A stretch of 64,000 nt of DNA from Clostridium isatidis (GCF_002285495.1 NZ_CP016786.1:1626001-1690000); one strand, 5' to 3'. Counted from the first letter of the stretch, positions 52,165 through 62,068 are shown. Program-made: numbers and translations. Notes: generated from the letters alone by a model not told the origin.

Positions 52165-53031
52165 TTACCTTTTATCTCCAAAGTATACAACTGCTAAAGT
52201 TCCAGGACCTGTATGAGAACCAATTACGCATCCAATATCATATATGATTACCTTTTTAGCTACTGATTCTGTTTCTATCATATTTTTTAACAATTCAGCA
52301 TCTTCCTTAGCTGCTGCATTCATAATAAAAACAACTTGCTCTTTTTTATTAACTCCTCTTTCATTATAATCATTGAATAGGTATTTTATAGCTCTCTTTC
52401 TTCCTTTTACTTTATCAGCTACTACTGCCTTACCTTCATCATCTACTTTTAAAACTGGTTTTATATTTAAAATACTGCCTACAGCTGCTGCTGCTCCTGA
52501 AAGTCTTCCACCTCTTTTTAGATGGTTTAAATCATCTACAATTATGGAATGAATTACTTTTCGTTTATTTTCTTCTATAAATTTTATTGCTTCTAATAAG
52601 GGGGTTCCTTTATCTAACAATTCCTTTAAAGTATAAACTAGTAATCCTTCTCCTAAAGATGCGCTTAAAGAATCTATAGTATATATTTTAGCATTGCTAT
52701 ATTCTTCTAAAAGCATTTCTTTGGCCTTTACTGCACTATTATATGTACCACTTAAGGCTGAAGATAAGCCAATATATACTATTTCATCTCCTTTTTCTAT
52801 ATATGTTTTAAATACTTCATAAAAGCTTCCTATATTTACTTGAGTAGTTGTAGGCAGTATTCCATCCTTTAATAAATCATAGAAATCTTGACGACTTAAA
52901 GTCTGTCCTAAATCATCAGGTATGAACTTTCCATTTATATTAACCATTAGAGGAACTACTTCTATATTGTTTTCTTTTACGTAGTCTAAAGACAAGTCAC
53001 AACCTGAATCAGTAATTATTTTTATACTCAT
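52165..53031 (-). CDS. DegV family fatty-acid-binding protein, 288 residues
   Basis: DegV fold: KIITDSGCDLSLDYVKENNI at the N-terminus, PTTTQVNIGSFYEVF, YIGLSSALSGTYNSAV and the late DIGCVIGSHTGPGTLAVVY. Members such as FakB bind a fatty acid and present it to FakA kinase; no fakA is in the window. Start chosen at ATG 53031 with GGAG upstream; the frame to 53061 adds an unlikely leader. A second paralogue lies at 61211. Confidence 0.92.
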   Translation of the reverse strand: MSIKIITDSGCDLSLDYVKENNIEVVPLMVNINGKFIPDDLGQTLSRQDFYDLLKDGILPTTTQVNIGSFYEVFKTYIEKGDEIVYIGLSSALSGTYNSAVKAKEMLLEEYSNAKIYTIDSLSASLGEGLLVYTLKELLDKGTPLLEAIKFIEENKRKVIHSIIVDDLNHLKRGGRLSGAAAAVGSILNIKPVLKVDDEGKAVVADKVKGRKRAIKYLFNDYNERGVNKKEQVVFIMNAAAKEDAELLKNMIETESVAKKVIIYDIGCVIGSHTGPGTLAVVYFGDKR

Positions 53032-53235
53032 TTTTTCAACTCCTAAAGCTTTATTTAACAAAATAATTTTTTAATTTATAGCTTCTTTCTTAATTTTTTT
53101 ACCTTAGTCTTTATTATCATATTGTTTCTTTATTATATACTTAATTGTTTTTATTGTCAAATCTTTTGATTTTCAAAATATATTAGCTGCTTTGCTGTTT
53201 ATGAAACAAATTTATATATCTGAATAGCTATATAT

Positions 53236-53265
53236 AAAAAAGACAGATTCTAATAGAATCTGTCT
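53236..53265 (-). terminator. Terminator of gpmI
   Basis: AGACAGATTCT and AGAATCTGTCT arms, then TTTTTT on the minus strand. Confidence 0.88.
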
Positions 53266-53302
53266 ATAATTATCCATTATAATTTGTTCATCGAGAATGA
53301 AT

Positions 53303-54829
53303 TTATTTGTTCTCAATTAAAGTTTTTCCAGTCATTTCTGCTGGTACATCAAGTCCCATTCTATCTAAGATAGTTGGTGCTATATCAGCAAGTTTTCCTT
53401 CGTGTAATCCCTTACCCTCTGTATGGTTTGATGCCCAAAGGAATGGAACTGGGTTAGTTGTGTGAGCTGTGTATGGATTTCCTGTTGAGAAATCTATCAT
53501 TGTTTCTGAATTACCGTGGTCTGCAGTGATAAATACATCTCCATCTTTTTCTAGAACCTTATTTACAATCTTTCCTACACATTCATCTACTGCTTCTATA
53601 GCCTTAATAGCAGCTTCTACTACTCCTGTATGTCCAACCATATCTGGGTTAGCAAAGTTTAATATAATCATATCATACTTATCTTGATCTAATCTATTTA
53701 TTAATTCATCTGTTACTTCATAAGCACTCATTTCTGGTTTTAAATCATAAGTTGCAACCTTTGGTGATGGAATTAATGCTCTATCTTCACCTGGATTTTC
53801 TTTTTCTACTCCACCATTGAAGAAGAATGTAACGTGTGCATATTTTTCTGTTTCTGCAATTCTTAATTGATTTTTGCCATGCTTAGAAACATATTCACCT
53901 AAAGTGTTTGTAATGCTTTCTGGCTTGTAAGCTATATGAACTCCTTCTAAAGTCTTATCATATTGAGTCATTGTAACAAATGTAAGATTTAATCTATCTC
54001 TCTTAAATCCTGCAAATTCCTTATCATTTATAGCTCTAGTTATTTCTCTAGCTCTATCTGGTCTAAAGTTGAAGAATATAATTGAATCTCCATCTTTAAT
54101 CATTCCATTTTTATCGATGACAGTTGGTAAAACAAACTCGTCAGTCTTATTATCTGCATAAGATCTTTCTATTGCTTCAACAGCTGAATTTGCTTCTTCT
54201 CCCTTTCCAAGAACCATTGCATTATAAGCAAGTTCCACTCTTTCCCATCTGTTATCTCTATCCATTGCATAGTATCTTCCAGAAATAGTAGCAAGTTTAC
54301 CTAAACCTATTTCCTTCATATAGTTTTCAATTTCAATTATAAATTCTTTTCCTGAAGTTGGTGGCACATCTCTTCCATCCATGAAGCCATGTACATAAAC
54401 ATTTTGAACTCCTGATTCTTTAGCTAACTTTAATAGGCCCTTTAAATGGTCTATGTGGGAGTGAACCCCCCCATTAGATAAAAGTCCCATTAAATGTAAA
54501 GACTTATTATTGTCTTTTACGTTATTAATAGCAAGAGTTAGAGCTTCATTTTTAAAGAAACCACCTTCTTCTATTTCCTTAGTTATTCTAGTTAATTCTT
54601 GGTATATTACTCTACCAGCACCTATATTTAAATGACCAACTTCTGAGTTTCCCATTTGGCCATCAGGTAATCCAACAAATAATCCACTTGCTTGTAATTG
54701 TGTATGTGGGTATTTTGCAAATAAACTATCTAAGTTTGGTGTATTAGCTCTTCTTACAGCATTTCCATCTGATTCTGGAGCAATTCCAAATCCATCTAAT
54801 ATCATTAACATTACAGGTTTCTTAGCCAT
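53303..54829 (-). CDS. gpmI: Cofactor-independent phosphoglycerate mutase GpmI, 508 residues
   Basis: Interconverts 3- and 2-phosphoglycerate with two Mn ions. LMILDGFGIAPESDGNAVRR (metal Asp), GLPDGQMGNSEVGHLNIGAG (catalytic Ser), FMDGRDVPPTSG, GRYYAMDRDNRWERV, and FANPDMVGHTGVVEA and FITADHGNSETM (metal sites). Start chosen at ATG 54829 with GGAGG upstream. Separate from tpiA by a terminator and a 250-base gap, so partly independent. Confidence 0.96.
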   Translation of the reverse strand: MAKKPVMLMILDGFGIAPESDGNAVRRANTPNLDSLFAKYPHTQLQASGLFVGLPDGQMGNSEVGHLNIGAGRVIYQELTRITKEIEEGGFFKNEALTLAINNVKDNNKSLHLMGLLSNGGVHSHIDHLKGLLKLAKESGVQNVYVHGFMDGRDVPPTSGKEFIIEIENYMKEIGLGKLATISGRYYAMDRDNRWERVELAYNAMVLGKGEEANSAVEAIERSYADNKTDEFVLPTVIDKNGMIKDGDSIIFFNFRPDRAREITRAINDKEFAGFKRDRLNLTFVTMTQYDKTLEGVHIAYKPESITNTLGEYVSKHGKNQLRIAETEKYAHVTFFFNGGVEKENPGEDRALIPSPKVATYDLKPEMSAYEVTDELINRLDQDKYDMIILNFANPDMVGHTGVVEAAIKAIEAVDECVGKIVNKVLEKDGDVFITADHGNSETMIDFSTGNPYTAHTTNPVPFLWASNHTEGKGLHEGKLADIAPTILDRMGLDVPAEMTGKTLIENK

Positions 54830-55047
54830 AATTACCTCCAAATTTATTTAAATCAATTTCGACAATATATACTATTATCTTTCTTTTTATATAAGCTTAT
54901 TATACTATATTTAAAAAATATGCACAATAAAGCAATTTCTTGTTAAACCTTTTCTGTGTATAATTTTTATTAATTAATAATAATTTATTTATGTATAAAA
55001 AAATTAATTAATAATTGCATTTAATTTACTCAAATAATACATAATAA

Positions 55048-55089
55048 AATAACTCAGGAAAAAATCTTTATATAAATTATCCTGAGTTA
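55048..55089 (-). terminator. Terminator of tpiA
   Basis: AACTCAGG and CCTGAGTT arms around a T-rich loop and T on the minus strand. Confidence 0.7.
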
Positions 55090-55098
55090 TTTATATTA

Positions 55099-55845
55099 TT
55101 AATAGTTAACTATTTGTGCAAAATCAGAAGCAACTAAGCTAGCTCCTCCAACTAAAGCTCCATCTATATCAGACATAGCCATTTGGTCTTTAATTGTATT
55201 TGGTTTTACTGATCCACCATATTGGATTCTAATCTTATCTGCAACTTCTTTACCAAACATTTCGGCTAGTACATTTCTTATAGCCATTATTGTTTCATTA
55301 GCTTGCTCATTTGTAGCAGTTTTACCTGTTCCTATTGCCCAAATTGGTTCATAAGCTATTACTACTTTTTCAGCTAATTCCTTTGATAATCCTTCTAAAT
55401 CAGCTTTAATTTGAGCTCCAACTACTTCGTTAGTTGTTCCATTTTCTCTTTGCTCTAAAGTTTCTCCACAGCAAAGAATTGGAGTTAAGTTATGAGCAAA
55501 AGCTGCTTTAACTTTCTTATTTAAAGCTTCATCAGTTTCATTGAAGTATTCTCTTCTTTCGCTATGTCCTAAAATAACATAGCTAACTCCCATAGCTTCT
55601 AGCATTCCTGGAGCAACTTCTCCTGTGAAGGCTCCTTTTTCTTCAAAGTGCATATTTTGAGCAGCAACCTTAATGTTTGATCCTTCTACTGCTTTCAATA
55701 CAGCATCTAAGCAAACAAAAGGTGGGCATACTACTACTTCACATGCAGCATCTTTTACTAATGGTTTTAATTCTTCTACAACTTTTACTGCTTCTGCTGG
55801 AGTGTAATGCATCTTCCAGTTTCCAGCTATTATTGGTTTTCTCAT
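55099..55845 (-). CDS. tpiA: Triosephosphate isomerase, 248 residues
   Basis: IAGNWKMHYTPAEAVKVVEE (Lys), LGHSERREYFNET (catalytic His), VVIAYEPIWAIGTGKTATNE (catalytic Glu) and IQYGGSVKPNTIKD, with VGGASLVA at the end. Standard length. Start set at ATG 55845 with GGGAGGG upstream; the frame to 55875 is an extension. It lies between pgk and gpmI. Confidence 0.97.
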   Translation of the reverse strand: MRKPIIAGNWKMHYTPAEAVKVVEELKPLVKDAACEVVVCPPFVCLDAVLKAVEGSNIKVAAQNMHFEEKGAFTGEVAPGMLEAMGVSYVILGHSERREYFNETDEALNKKVKAAFAHNLTPILCCGETLEQRENGTTNEVVGAQIKADLEGLSKELAEKVVIAYEPIWAIGTGKTATNEQANETIMAIRNVLAEMFGKEVADKIRIQYGGSVKPNTIKDQMAMSDIDGALVGGASLVASDFAQIVNY

Positions 55846-55903
55846 TAAAAACCCTCCCTTAATATCAGTTCTCATTTTACAGTTAACAGTTCACAATTTC
55901 CGT

Positions 55904-55928
55904 AATAATTCAGCAAAGCTGAATTATT
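55904..55928. repeat. AATAATTCAGC...GCTGAATTATT palindrome, copy 2
   Basis: Same arms as 36653-36677, here nearly perfect. Lies between pgk and tpiA, in a transcribed spacer of 167 bases. Confidence 0.7.
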
Positions 55929-56012
55929 AAATTTATTGCTGCTTGCTAATTGCAAATCTTATTTATTAATTGTTAATACTTAATTATAAGTCTTATCTTT
56001 TACCACTACTTC

Positions 56013-57191
56013 TTACTTATTGTTTAAAGCAACTATTCCTGGTAATTCTTTTCCTTCTAAGAATTCTAGAGAAGCTCCACCACCTGTTGAAATGTGAGTC
56101 ATCTTATCTCCAAATCCTAAAATGTTAACAGCTGCAGCTGAATCTCCTCCACCTATAACTGTAGTGGCATCTGCATCTGCCATAGCTTTTGCTACTGCAA
56201 TTGTACCTTTATTGAAGTTTTCAAATTCGAATACTCCCATTGGTCCGTTCCATACAACTGTCTTAGCATCTTTAATTGCATCTGCATATAATTCTTCTGT
56301 CTTTGGTCCGATATCTAATCCCATGTGTCCAGCAGGAATGTTTTGATCTTCTGTAACTACAGGTTCAACATCTTTAAATTCAGTAGCTACTCTGTGGTCT
56401 ACTGGTAATAAGAACTTAACGCCCTTATCTTTAGCCTTTTGAATCATTTCTAAAGCATAGTCTAATCTATCTTCTTCAACTAAAGAAGTTCCGATTTCAT
56501 ATCCTTGAGCCTTTAAGAATGTATAAGCCATTCCTCCACCTATTATTAAAGTATCAACTTTATCTAATAAGTTATTGATAACAGCTATTTTATCTGAAAC
56601 TTTAGCTCCACCTAATATAGCAACAAATGGTCTAACTGGATTGTTAACAGCATCTCCTAAGAATTTTAATTCTTTTTGAATTAAATATCCGCATACAGCT
56701 GTATCAACATAGTCAGTTACTCCAACTGTTGAGCAGTGAGCTCTATGAGCTGTACCGAAAGCATCATTAACAAATATATCTGCTAAAGAAGCTAATTCTT
56801 TTGAGAATTCTTCAACGTTCTTAGTTTCTTCTTTTCTGCATCTTGTATTTTCTAATAATACAACATCACCATCATTCATCTTTTCTACAGCTGCTCTTGC
56901 ATTAGCTCCAACAACTTCTTCGTCTCTTGCAAATACAACTTCTTTATTTAACATTTCTGAAAGTCTTTTTGCAACTGGTTCTAATGTTTTAGAAGCATCT
57001 TTACCTATATGTGAACAAAGTATAACTTTTGCACCATTATCTATTAAGTATTTAATTGTTGGAAGTGCTCCATTTAATCTGTTTTCATCTGTAATAACAC
57101 CATCTTTTAGTGGTACGTTAAAATCACATCTTACTAATACTCTTTTTCCTCTTACTTCGATATCTTCAATTGTCTTTTTATTGAAACCCAT
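56013..57191 (-). CDS. pgk: Phosphoglycerate kinase, 392 residues
   Basis: GKRVLVRCDFNVPLKDGVIT at the N-terminus, LCSHIGKDASKTLEPVAKRL, EEVVGANARAAVEKMNDGDV, DAFGTAHRAHCSTVGV, ILGGAKVSDKIAVINNLLDK, VVWNGPMGVFEFENFNKGT and IGGGDSAAAVNILGFGDKM: all usual motifs. Transfers phosphate from 1,3-bisphosphoglycerate to ADP. Between gap and tpiA, with a hairpin just upstream that may limit read-through from gap. Confidence 0.97.
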   Translation of the reverse strand: MGFNKKTIEDIEVRGKRVLVRCDFNVPLKDGVITDENRLNGALPTIKYLIDNGAKVILCSHIGKDASKTLEPVAKRLSEMLNKEVVFARDEEVVGANARAAVEKMNDGDVVLLENTRCRKEETKNVEEFSKELASLADIFVNDAFGTAHRAHCSTVGVTDYVDTAVCGYLIQKELKFLGDAVNNPVRPFVAILGGAKVSDKIAVINNLLDKVDTLIIGGGMAYTFLKAQGYEIGTSLVEEDRLDYALEMIQKAKDKGVKFLLPVDHRVATEFKDVEPVVTEDQNIPAGHMGLDIGPKTEELYADAIKDAKTVVWNGPMGVFEFENFNKGTIAVAKAMADADATTVIGGGDSAAAVNILGFGDKMTHISTGGGASLEFLEGKELPGIVALNNK

Positions 57192-57225
57192 TAAAATTCA
57201 CCTCTACAATATTTTTTAGGTTTTA

Positions 57226-57268
57226 AAAATAGTCTGGCTTTATAGCCTATTACTACAAAACCAGACTT
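57226..57268 (-). terminator. Attenuating hairpin between gap and pgk
   Basis: AGTCTGG and CCAGACT arms plus an internal GGCTATAAAGCC, then a T-rich end on the minus strand. May partly uncouple gap from pgk. Confidence 0.6.
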
Positions 57269-57315
57269 ATTTACTTTAACATAAACTAAATTAAGTTTAT
57301 GTAATTTACATTAAA

Positions 57316-58317
57316 TTACTTTAAGTTAGCGAAGTATCCTAAAGTTCTGATTAATTGGTTAGTGTATGACATTTCGTTATCATACCAAGCAGCAACTTTA
57401 ACTAGTTGTTCTCCATTAACTTCCATAATCTTAGTTTGAGTAGCATCGAATAGTGATCCAAATGACATTCCGATTACGTCAGTTGAAACTATTTCATCTT
57501 CAGTATATCCAAATGATTCATTTGCAGCAGCCTTCATAGCAGCGTTGATTTCTTCTACTGTTACTTTCTTATCTAAAGTACAAACTAATTCAGTTAATGA
57601 ACCAGTGATTGTTGGAACTCTTTGAGCACCACCATCTAATTTTCCTGATAATTCTGGAATAACTAGACCGATTGCTTTTGCTGCACCAGTTGAGTTTGGA
57701 ATGATTGAAGCAGCAGCAGCTCTAGCTCTTCTTAAATCTCCTTTTCTGTGTGGAGCATCTAATGTATTTTGATCGTTAGTATAAGCGTGAATAGTTGTCA
57801 TGAAACCTTTTTGTAATCCAAAGTTATCATTTAATACTTTAGCCATTGGTGCTAAGCAGTTTGTTGTACAAGAAGCACCTGAAATAACTGTATCTTCAGC
57901 CTTTAATACTTCATGGTTAACATTGTAAACTACTGTTGGTAGATCTTTTCCTGCTGGAGCTGAAATAACAACTCTCTTAGCTCCTGCTTGAATGTGAGCT
58001 GAAGCTTTTTCTTTTGAAGCAAAGAAACCAGTACATTCAAGAACGATGTCTACGTTTAATTCTTTCCATGGTAATTCAGCTGGGTTAGCATTTGCAGTAA
58101 CTTTAATTTCTTTTCCGTTAACTACGAAAGCTCCTTCTTTAACTTCGATTTCTCCATCGAATCTTCCTTGAGCTGAATCATATTTGAATAAGTGAGCTAA
58201 CATTTTAGCATCTGTTAAGTCATTGATTGCAACCACGTTAAATTCTGGGTTGTTAATCATTAATCTTAATGCTAGTCTTCCTATTCTTCCAAAACCATTA
58301 ATTGCTACATTTACCAT
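57316..58317 (-). CDS. gap: Glyceraldehyde-3-phosphate dehydrogenase, 333 residues
   Basis: NAD-type GAPDH: VNVAINGFGRIGRLALRLMI, ASCTTNCLAPMAKVLNDNFG (catalytic Cys), TTIHAYTNDQN, RRARAAAASIIPNSTGAAKA (phosphate site), and WYDNEMSYTNQLIRTLGYFA. Start chosen at ATG 58317 with GGAGG upstream. It follows cggR by 55 bases, as in the gapA operon of B. subtilis. Confidence 0.97.
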   Translation of the reverse strand: MVNVAINGFGRIGRLALRLMINNPEFNVVAINDLTDAKMLAHLFKYDSAQGRFDGEIEVKEGAFVVNGKEIKVTANANPAELPWKELNVDIVLECTGFFASKEKASAHIQAGAKRVVISAPAGKDLPTVVYNVNHEVLKAEDTVISGASCTTNCLAPMAKVLNDNFGLQKGFMTTIHAYTNDQNTLDAPHRKGDLRRARAAAASIIPNSTGAAKAIGLVIPELSGKLDGGAQRVPTITGSLTELVCTLDKKVTVEEINAAMKAAANESFGYTEDEIVSTDVIGMSFGSLFDATQTKIMEVNGEQLVKVAAWYDNEMSYTNQLIRTLGYFANLK

Positions 58318-58372
58318 TTGCAATTACCTCCTAAAAATAGTTATATATTTAAAATTTTTAAAAATTTTAAGC

Positions 58373-59410
58373 TTATTTAGTTTGATTATTAATAACCTGA
58401 ATTATTTTATTGCCAGCAGCTTCGTCTGTAACTAACACAGCATTCTTATTATTCATCATCGCAGCCATAATTGCTTCAACTTTGCTTTCACCTGCTGCTA
58501 CTGCAATATGAGTATTAATTTTTTTTGCTTCATTTATATTAATACCAATTGATGTATTTTCTGAAACTACTTCAGAATTTTTATTAAAATAACATCCAAA
58601 AGCTTCTCCTACAGCTCCAAGTGATTTTAATTTATTTATTTCTTCTTCAGAAACATCTCTTTTCTTTGCCATAGTTATTGCATTACCTATACCATAAATT
58701 AAGATATCGGCATTATGGATATCATCTATAACTTCTCTTATTTCCTTTTCCTTTAATAAAGTATCAAGAAGTTCTAAACTTAGATTTTCTGGTATATGAA
58801 GTAGTTTATAAGAACCTTTTATCTTTTTTGCTAAAGATGCAGCCAAGGTACTGGCTTGAGTTTCAACTTTTCTTCCCATACCTCCTCTTGCAGGAACTAC
58901 AAGAATATTTGAAACATTATTTATTTGTGGAAATGCTTCTACAAACTCTCTGATAGTATTCCCTCCAGTTAAAGCAATTATATCATTATCCTTAATTATT
59001 TTTTTTAAATAATTTGCTGTTGCTTTACCTAGGTCTTTTAATATTCCATCATCAGTTTCTACATTTCCAGGAACAATAATTACATCTCTAAGCCCAAGAA
59101 AGGTTTTAATTATATGTTCTTTGTCTGCTAGTCCCCTAAGACTATGAACGAAATCCTTAAGCTTATCTACTATTTCAGCTCCTTCTTCAGTAACGGTCAT
59201 CCCTGGAGTATTTATTTCTATTAAATTTTGGGCCTTTAGAAAATTTATTTCATTTCTAACTGCTCTTTCTCCAAGCTTTAGCTCATTAGCTAACACACGT
59301 CTTCCTATTGGCTGATTATAGTATATAGCTCTAAGAATAGAATATCTTTTTTCCAGGACTTCTACAAGTTCAGGAACTATTTTTTTCTCCAAGGATAATA
59401 TTTCCTGCAC
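58373..59410 (-). CDS. cggR: Central glycolytic gene regulator CggR, 345 residues
   Basis: SorC/DeoR-type repressor: an N-terminal helix-turn-helix (YNQPIGRRVLANELKLGERA, VRNEINFLKAQNL) and a sugar-phosphate-binding domain (GLRDVIIVPGNVETDDGIL, IALTGGNTIREFVEAFPQIN). In B. subtilis CggR represses gapA operon until fructose-1,6-bisphosphate binds. GTG start with AGGAGGG upstream. First gene of the glycolytic operon. Confidence 0.92.
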   Translation of the reverse strand: MQEILSLEKKIVPELVEVLEKRYSILRAIYYNQPIGRRVLANELKLGERAVRNEINFLKAQNLIEINTPGMTVTEEGAEIVDKLKDFVHSLRGLADKEHIIKTFLGLRDVIIVPGNVETDDGILKDLGKATANYLKKIIKDNDIIALTGGNTIREFVEAFPQINNVSNILVVPARGGMGRKVETQASTLAASLAKKIKGSYKLLHIPENLSLELLDTLLKEKEIREVIDDIHNADILIYGIGNAITMAKKRDVSEEEINKLKSLGAVGEAFGCYFNKNSEVVSENTSIGININEAKKINTHIAVAAGESKVEAIMAAMMNNKNAVLVTDEAAGNKIIQVINNQTK

Positions 59411-59435
59411 TTCTTACCCTCCTTTGGTCTTAAAA

Positions 59436-59476
59436 GGTCCCATATAAAATCTATATGTCCCACGATTATTATTATA
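59436..59476 (-). promoter_or_regulatory. Promoter and CggR operator candidate
   Basis: TATAAT at 59471-59476 (minus) with a poor -35. Downstream lie GTGGGACATATAG and ATGGGACC, two direct GGGAC repeats 20 bases apart, as in the B. subtilis CggR operator. Regulatory assignment is inferred from the pattern and the gene. Confidence 0.6.
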
Positions 59477-59587
59477 AAACACTTCACCTAAATTTTAAAG
59501 TATTTTCTTAATATTTGTTAAATTTTTTTCATTTTTTATCTAGAAGAAGTTTATTTATGACATTATTCCATAATTTCACTTAAAAAT

Positions 59588-60973
59588 TCATTCTATTCTT
59601 TTTCTTTTGCTAGAGGATTTTATATTCATTTCTTCCCTATATTTAGCAACAGTTCTTCTAGATATATTTAAATTTCTTTTCTTTAATTCTGTACATATTT
59701 GCTCATCTGACAGTGGTTTCCTCTTATCTTCATTATCTATAATTTCTTTAATTATATTTTTTATATTTATTACTGCTACATCTCCACCTTCAGCAGTATT
59801 TTTACTTATTCCATTTGAAAATAAATCTTTTATTCTTAATGTTCCCTTATTAGTAAGAATATATTTATCTTTTATTGCCCTGCTTACTGTTGATTCATGA
59901 ATATTGAGATCCTCTGCTATTTCTTTTAGTGTCATTGGCTTTAAGAATTTTTGTCCCTTATCAAAGTATTCTTTTTGCTTTTCTACTATATTTTCTAATA
60001 TTTTTAATAAAGTGCTCTTTCTTTGTTCTATGCATTTAATTAAAAAGACAGCACTATTTAACTTTTCTTTTACATAGTTTTTCATATAAATATCTTGTTC
60101 ATTATTCAATATATTTTTATAAATTTTACTGATTGATAGCTTAGGCAATACATTTTCATTCATTATTACAAAATACTGTCCGTCAATTTTTCTTATTTCT
60201 GCATCAGGAATAATAAACTTTACTTCTTCACCAGTATAAAAGCCTCTTGATGGTTTGGGTTCTAATTTTTTTATAATATCACCTAAATCTTGTGCTTCCT
60301 TTGGAGTAATTTTTAAGATTTTGGCAATTAAATTAAACTTATTTTCTGCAATAAGATTTAAATGATTATTTATTATTATTTCTAATTTTTCATTTAACAT
60401 TCCCATTTTTCTAAGTTGTATTTTCAAACATTCACTTAAATTTCTAGCCCCTATTCCATAGGGTTCTAAATCTTGAAGAATTTCTAAAGCTTCCCTTCCC
60501 AAAGCAGAAGATATTTTTAATTCTTTGCATATATCTTCTAAAGGTATGTCCAAATATCCTCTATTATCTAAGTTTTCTATAAAGTATGATACAATAGATT
60601 TTTTATATTCATCTTCATCTATTTCAACTAATTGTTCTTGCAGGTATTCAGTTAAAGATTCTTTTTTACAAATAAAATTAAAAGGAGAAACATCCTCCTC
60701 TTTATCTTTAAATTCACTATAGTTGTAATAACCATAGTTATCAGATTCTAAGTATTTTATTATTTCTTTATAATTGATTTTATCTACATAACTATTGCTA
60801 TCTTGAATAAAATCAAAATTTTCTTCTAAAATAGGATTTTCAGCAAATTCATTTTCTATATATTCTCTTAAATCATAAGTTGACATTTGTAATATCTTTA
60901 TTGATTGCTGCATTTGTTGGGTCATAACTAGTTTTTGCTCTTGAACCATATTTAGGCTAAAATCTAACTTCAT
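59588..60973 (-). CDS. rpoN: RNA polymerase sigma-54 factor RpoN, 461 residues
   Basis: N-terminal glutamine-rich activator-interacting region (MKLDFSLNMVQEQKLVMTQQ, then MQQSIKILQMST), an acidic region, and a C-terminal DNA-binding part with AEDLNIHESTVSRAIKDKYI and the RpoN box region LSDEQICTELKKRNLNISRR. Start chosen at ATG 60973 with GAGGTGGG upstream. It recognises the -24/-12 promoter found before adh. Transcribed alone or with cggR region; the promoter is not clear. Confidence 0.95.
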   Translation of the reverse strand: MKLDFSLNMVQEQKLVMTQQMQQSIKILQMSTYDLREYIENEFAENPILEENFDFIQDSNSYVDKINYKEIIKYLESDNYGYYNYSEFKDKEEDVSPFNFICKKESLTEYLQEQLVEIDEDEYKKSIVSYFIENLDNRGYLDIPLEDICKELKISSALGREALEILQDLEPYGIGARNLSECLKIQLRKMGMLNEKLEIIINNHLNLIAENKFNLIAKILKITPKEAQDLGDIIKKLEPKPSRGFYTGEEVKFIIPDAEIRKIDGQYFVIMNENVLPKLSISKIYKNILNNEQDIYMKNYVKEKLNSAVFLIKCIEQRKSTLLKILENIVEKQKEYFDKGQKFLKPMTLKEIAEDLNIHESTVSRAIKDKYILTNKGTLRIKDLFSNGISKNTAEGGDVAVINIKNIIKEIIDNEDKRKPLSDEQICTELKKRNLNISRRTVAKYREEMNIKSSSKRKRIE

Positions 60974-61088
60974 ATTGCCCACCTCATTCTTCTTAGATAC
61001 ACTTACCATATTAATAATTTATTATTCCCAATATTAGTATATAACCTCAGAAAACGTTTTACAAGTAAATCTTATACCAAAACTTTAC

Positions 61089-61155
61089 AGTGTGGAGTTT
61101 GAAGTGCTGAGTTAGGAGTGTGGAGTTTGGAGTGCTGAGTTTGGAGTTTGGAGTT
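61089..61155. repeat. Degenerate GGAGT-rich array after degV2
   Basis: About 65 bases of GTGTGGAGTTTGGAGTGCTGAG-like units in short pieces; reverse orientation of the ACTCC arrays at 33139 and 48618. It lies between rpoN and the 3' end of degV2. Confidence 0.75.
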
Positions 61156-61194
61156 AAAAAAGCTGATTAATACCTTCCTAATATTAATCAGCTT
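61155..61194 (-). terminator. Terminator of degV (second copy)
   Basis: AAGCTGATTAATA and TATTAATCAGCTT arms, then TTTTTT on the minus strand. Confidence 0.88.
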
Positions 61195-61210
61195 TTGTAC
61201 TTTGCTATTT

Positions 61211-62047
61211 TTAATTTGATAAAAAGAATAATCCACATGCACCTTTTCCAGAATGTATTCCTACAGCACATCCAGGTGTTGTCTCTATATATCTTACATT
61301 ATTATTATCTAAATATTTTTTTAATTCAGCTTTTATTTCTGGACTTTCTATTTCAATTAGCATAACCGGTTCCTCTTTATTAGGATTGCTTGATTCATAA
61401 TCGCTAATTATCTTCTTAATTGCTTTCTTGCTTCCTCTAGCCTTATCTTTTACACCCATCATGCCATCTTTAAAGCCTAGAATTACTTTTATTCCTAATA
61501 CTGTTCCTATTGCACCAGCAGCCTTAGAAATTCTTCCACCTCTAACTATATTATCTAAAGACTCAAAACATAAGGATGCATTCATTTTAGGAATTAATCT
61601 TTCTATTATCTCTTTAATTTCTTCTGCAGTATAGCCCTTATCTCTTAATTCACAAGCTTTTAAGACAAAAAATCCTTGAGCTGATGTTATAACTTGACTA
61701 TCTATTAAAATTATATCATCTGAAGCAATCATGTCCTTAGCTATACATGCTGAATTGTATGTTCCGCTCATACCTGATGACATTAAAACCGCAACAATTC
61801 TATATCCTTGATCTAGATATTCTCTGAATTTTTCTTCAAATCTTGCAGGTGTAATTTGAGCAGTTGTTGGAAGGATACCTTCCTTTTCTATTTTTTCTTG
61901 CATATCATTAATATTTATTTCTTCTCTATCTAAGTAACTCTCATCACCAAAATTTATTAAAACTGGCATAACTTCTATATCATTTTTTTGTATTAGTTCT
62001 TCTGGAATATCAAGACAACTATCAGTAATTATTTTTATTTTTTCCAT
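61211..62047 (-). CDS. DegV family protein (second copy), 278 residues
   Basis: Same fold as the 52165 gene but only moderately similar: KIKIITDSCLDIPEELIQKN, PTTAQITPARFEEKFREYLD, VLMSSGMSGTYNSACIAKD, and TPGCAVGIHSGKGACGLFFL. Binds a fatty acid by family analogy. Start at ATG 62047. It follows trmL by 21 bases and ends before a terminator. Confidence 0.92.
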   Translation of the reverse strand: MEKIKIITDSCLDIPEELIQKNDIEVMPVLINFGDESYLDREEININDMQEKIEKEGILPTTAQITPARFEEKFREYLDQGYRIVAVLMSSGMSGTYNSACIAKDMIASDDIILIDSQVITSAQGFFVLKACELRDKGYTAEEIKEIIERLIPKMNASLCFESLDNIVRGGRISKAAGAIGTVLGIKVILGFKDGMMGVKDKARGSKKAIKKIISDYESSNPNKEEPVMLIEIESPEIKAELKKYLDNNNVRYIETTPGCAVGIHSGKGACGLFFLSN

Positions 62048-62068
62048 TCCTCTTCCCCCTAAATTTTC

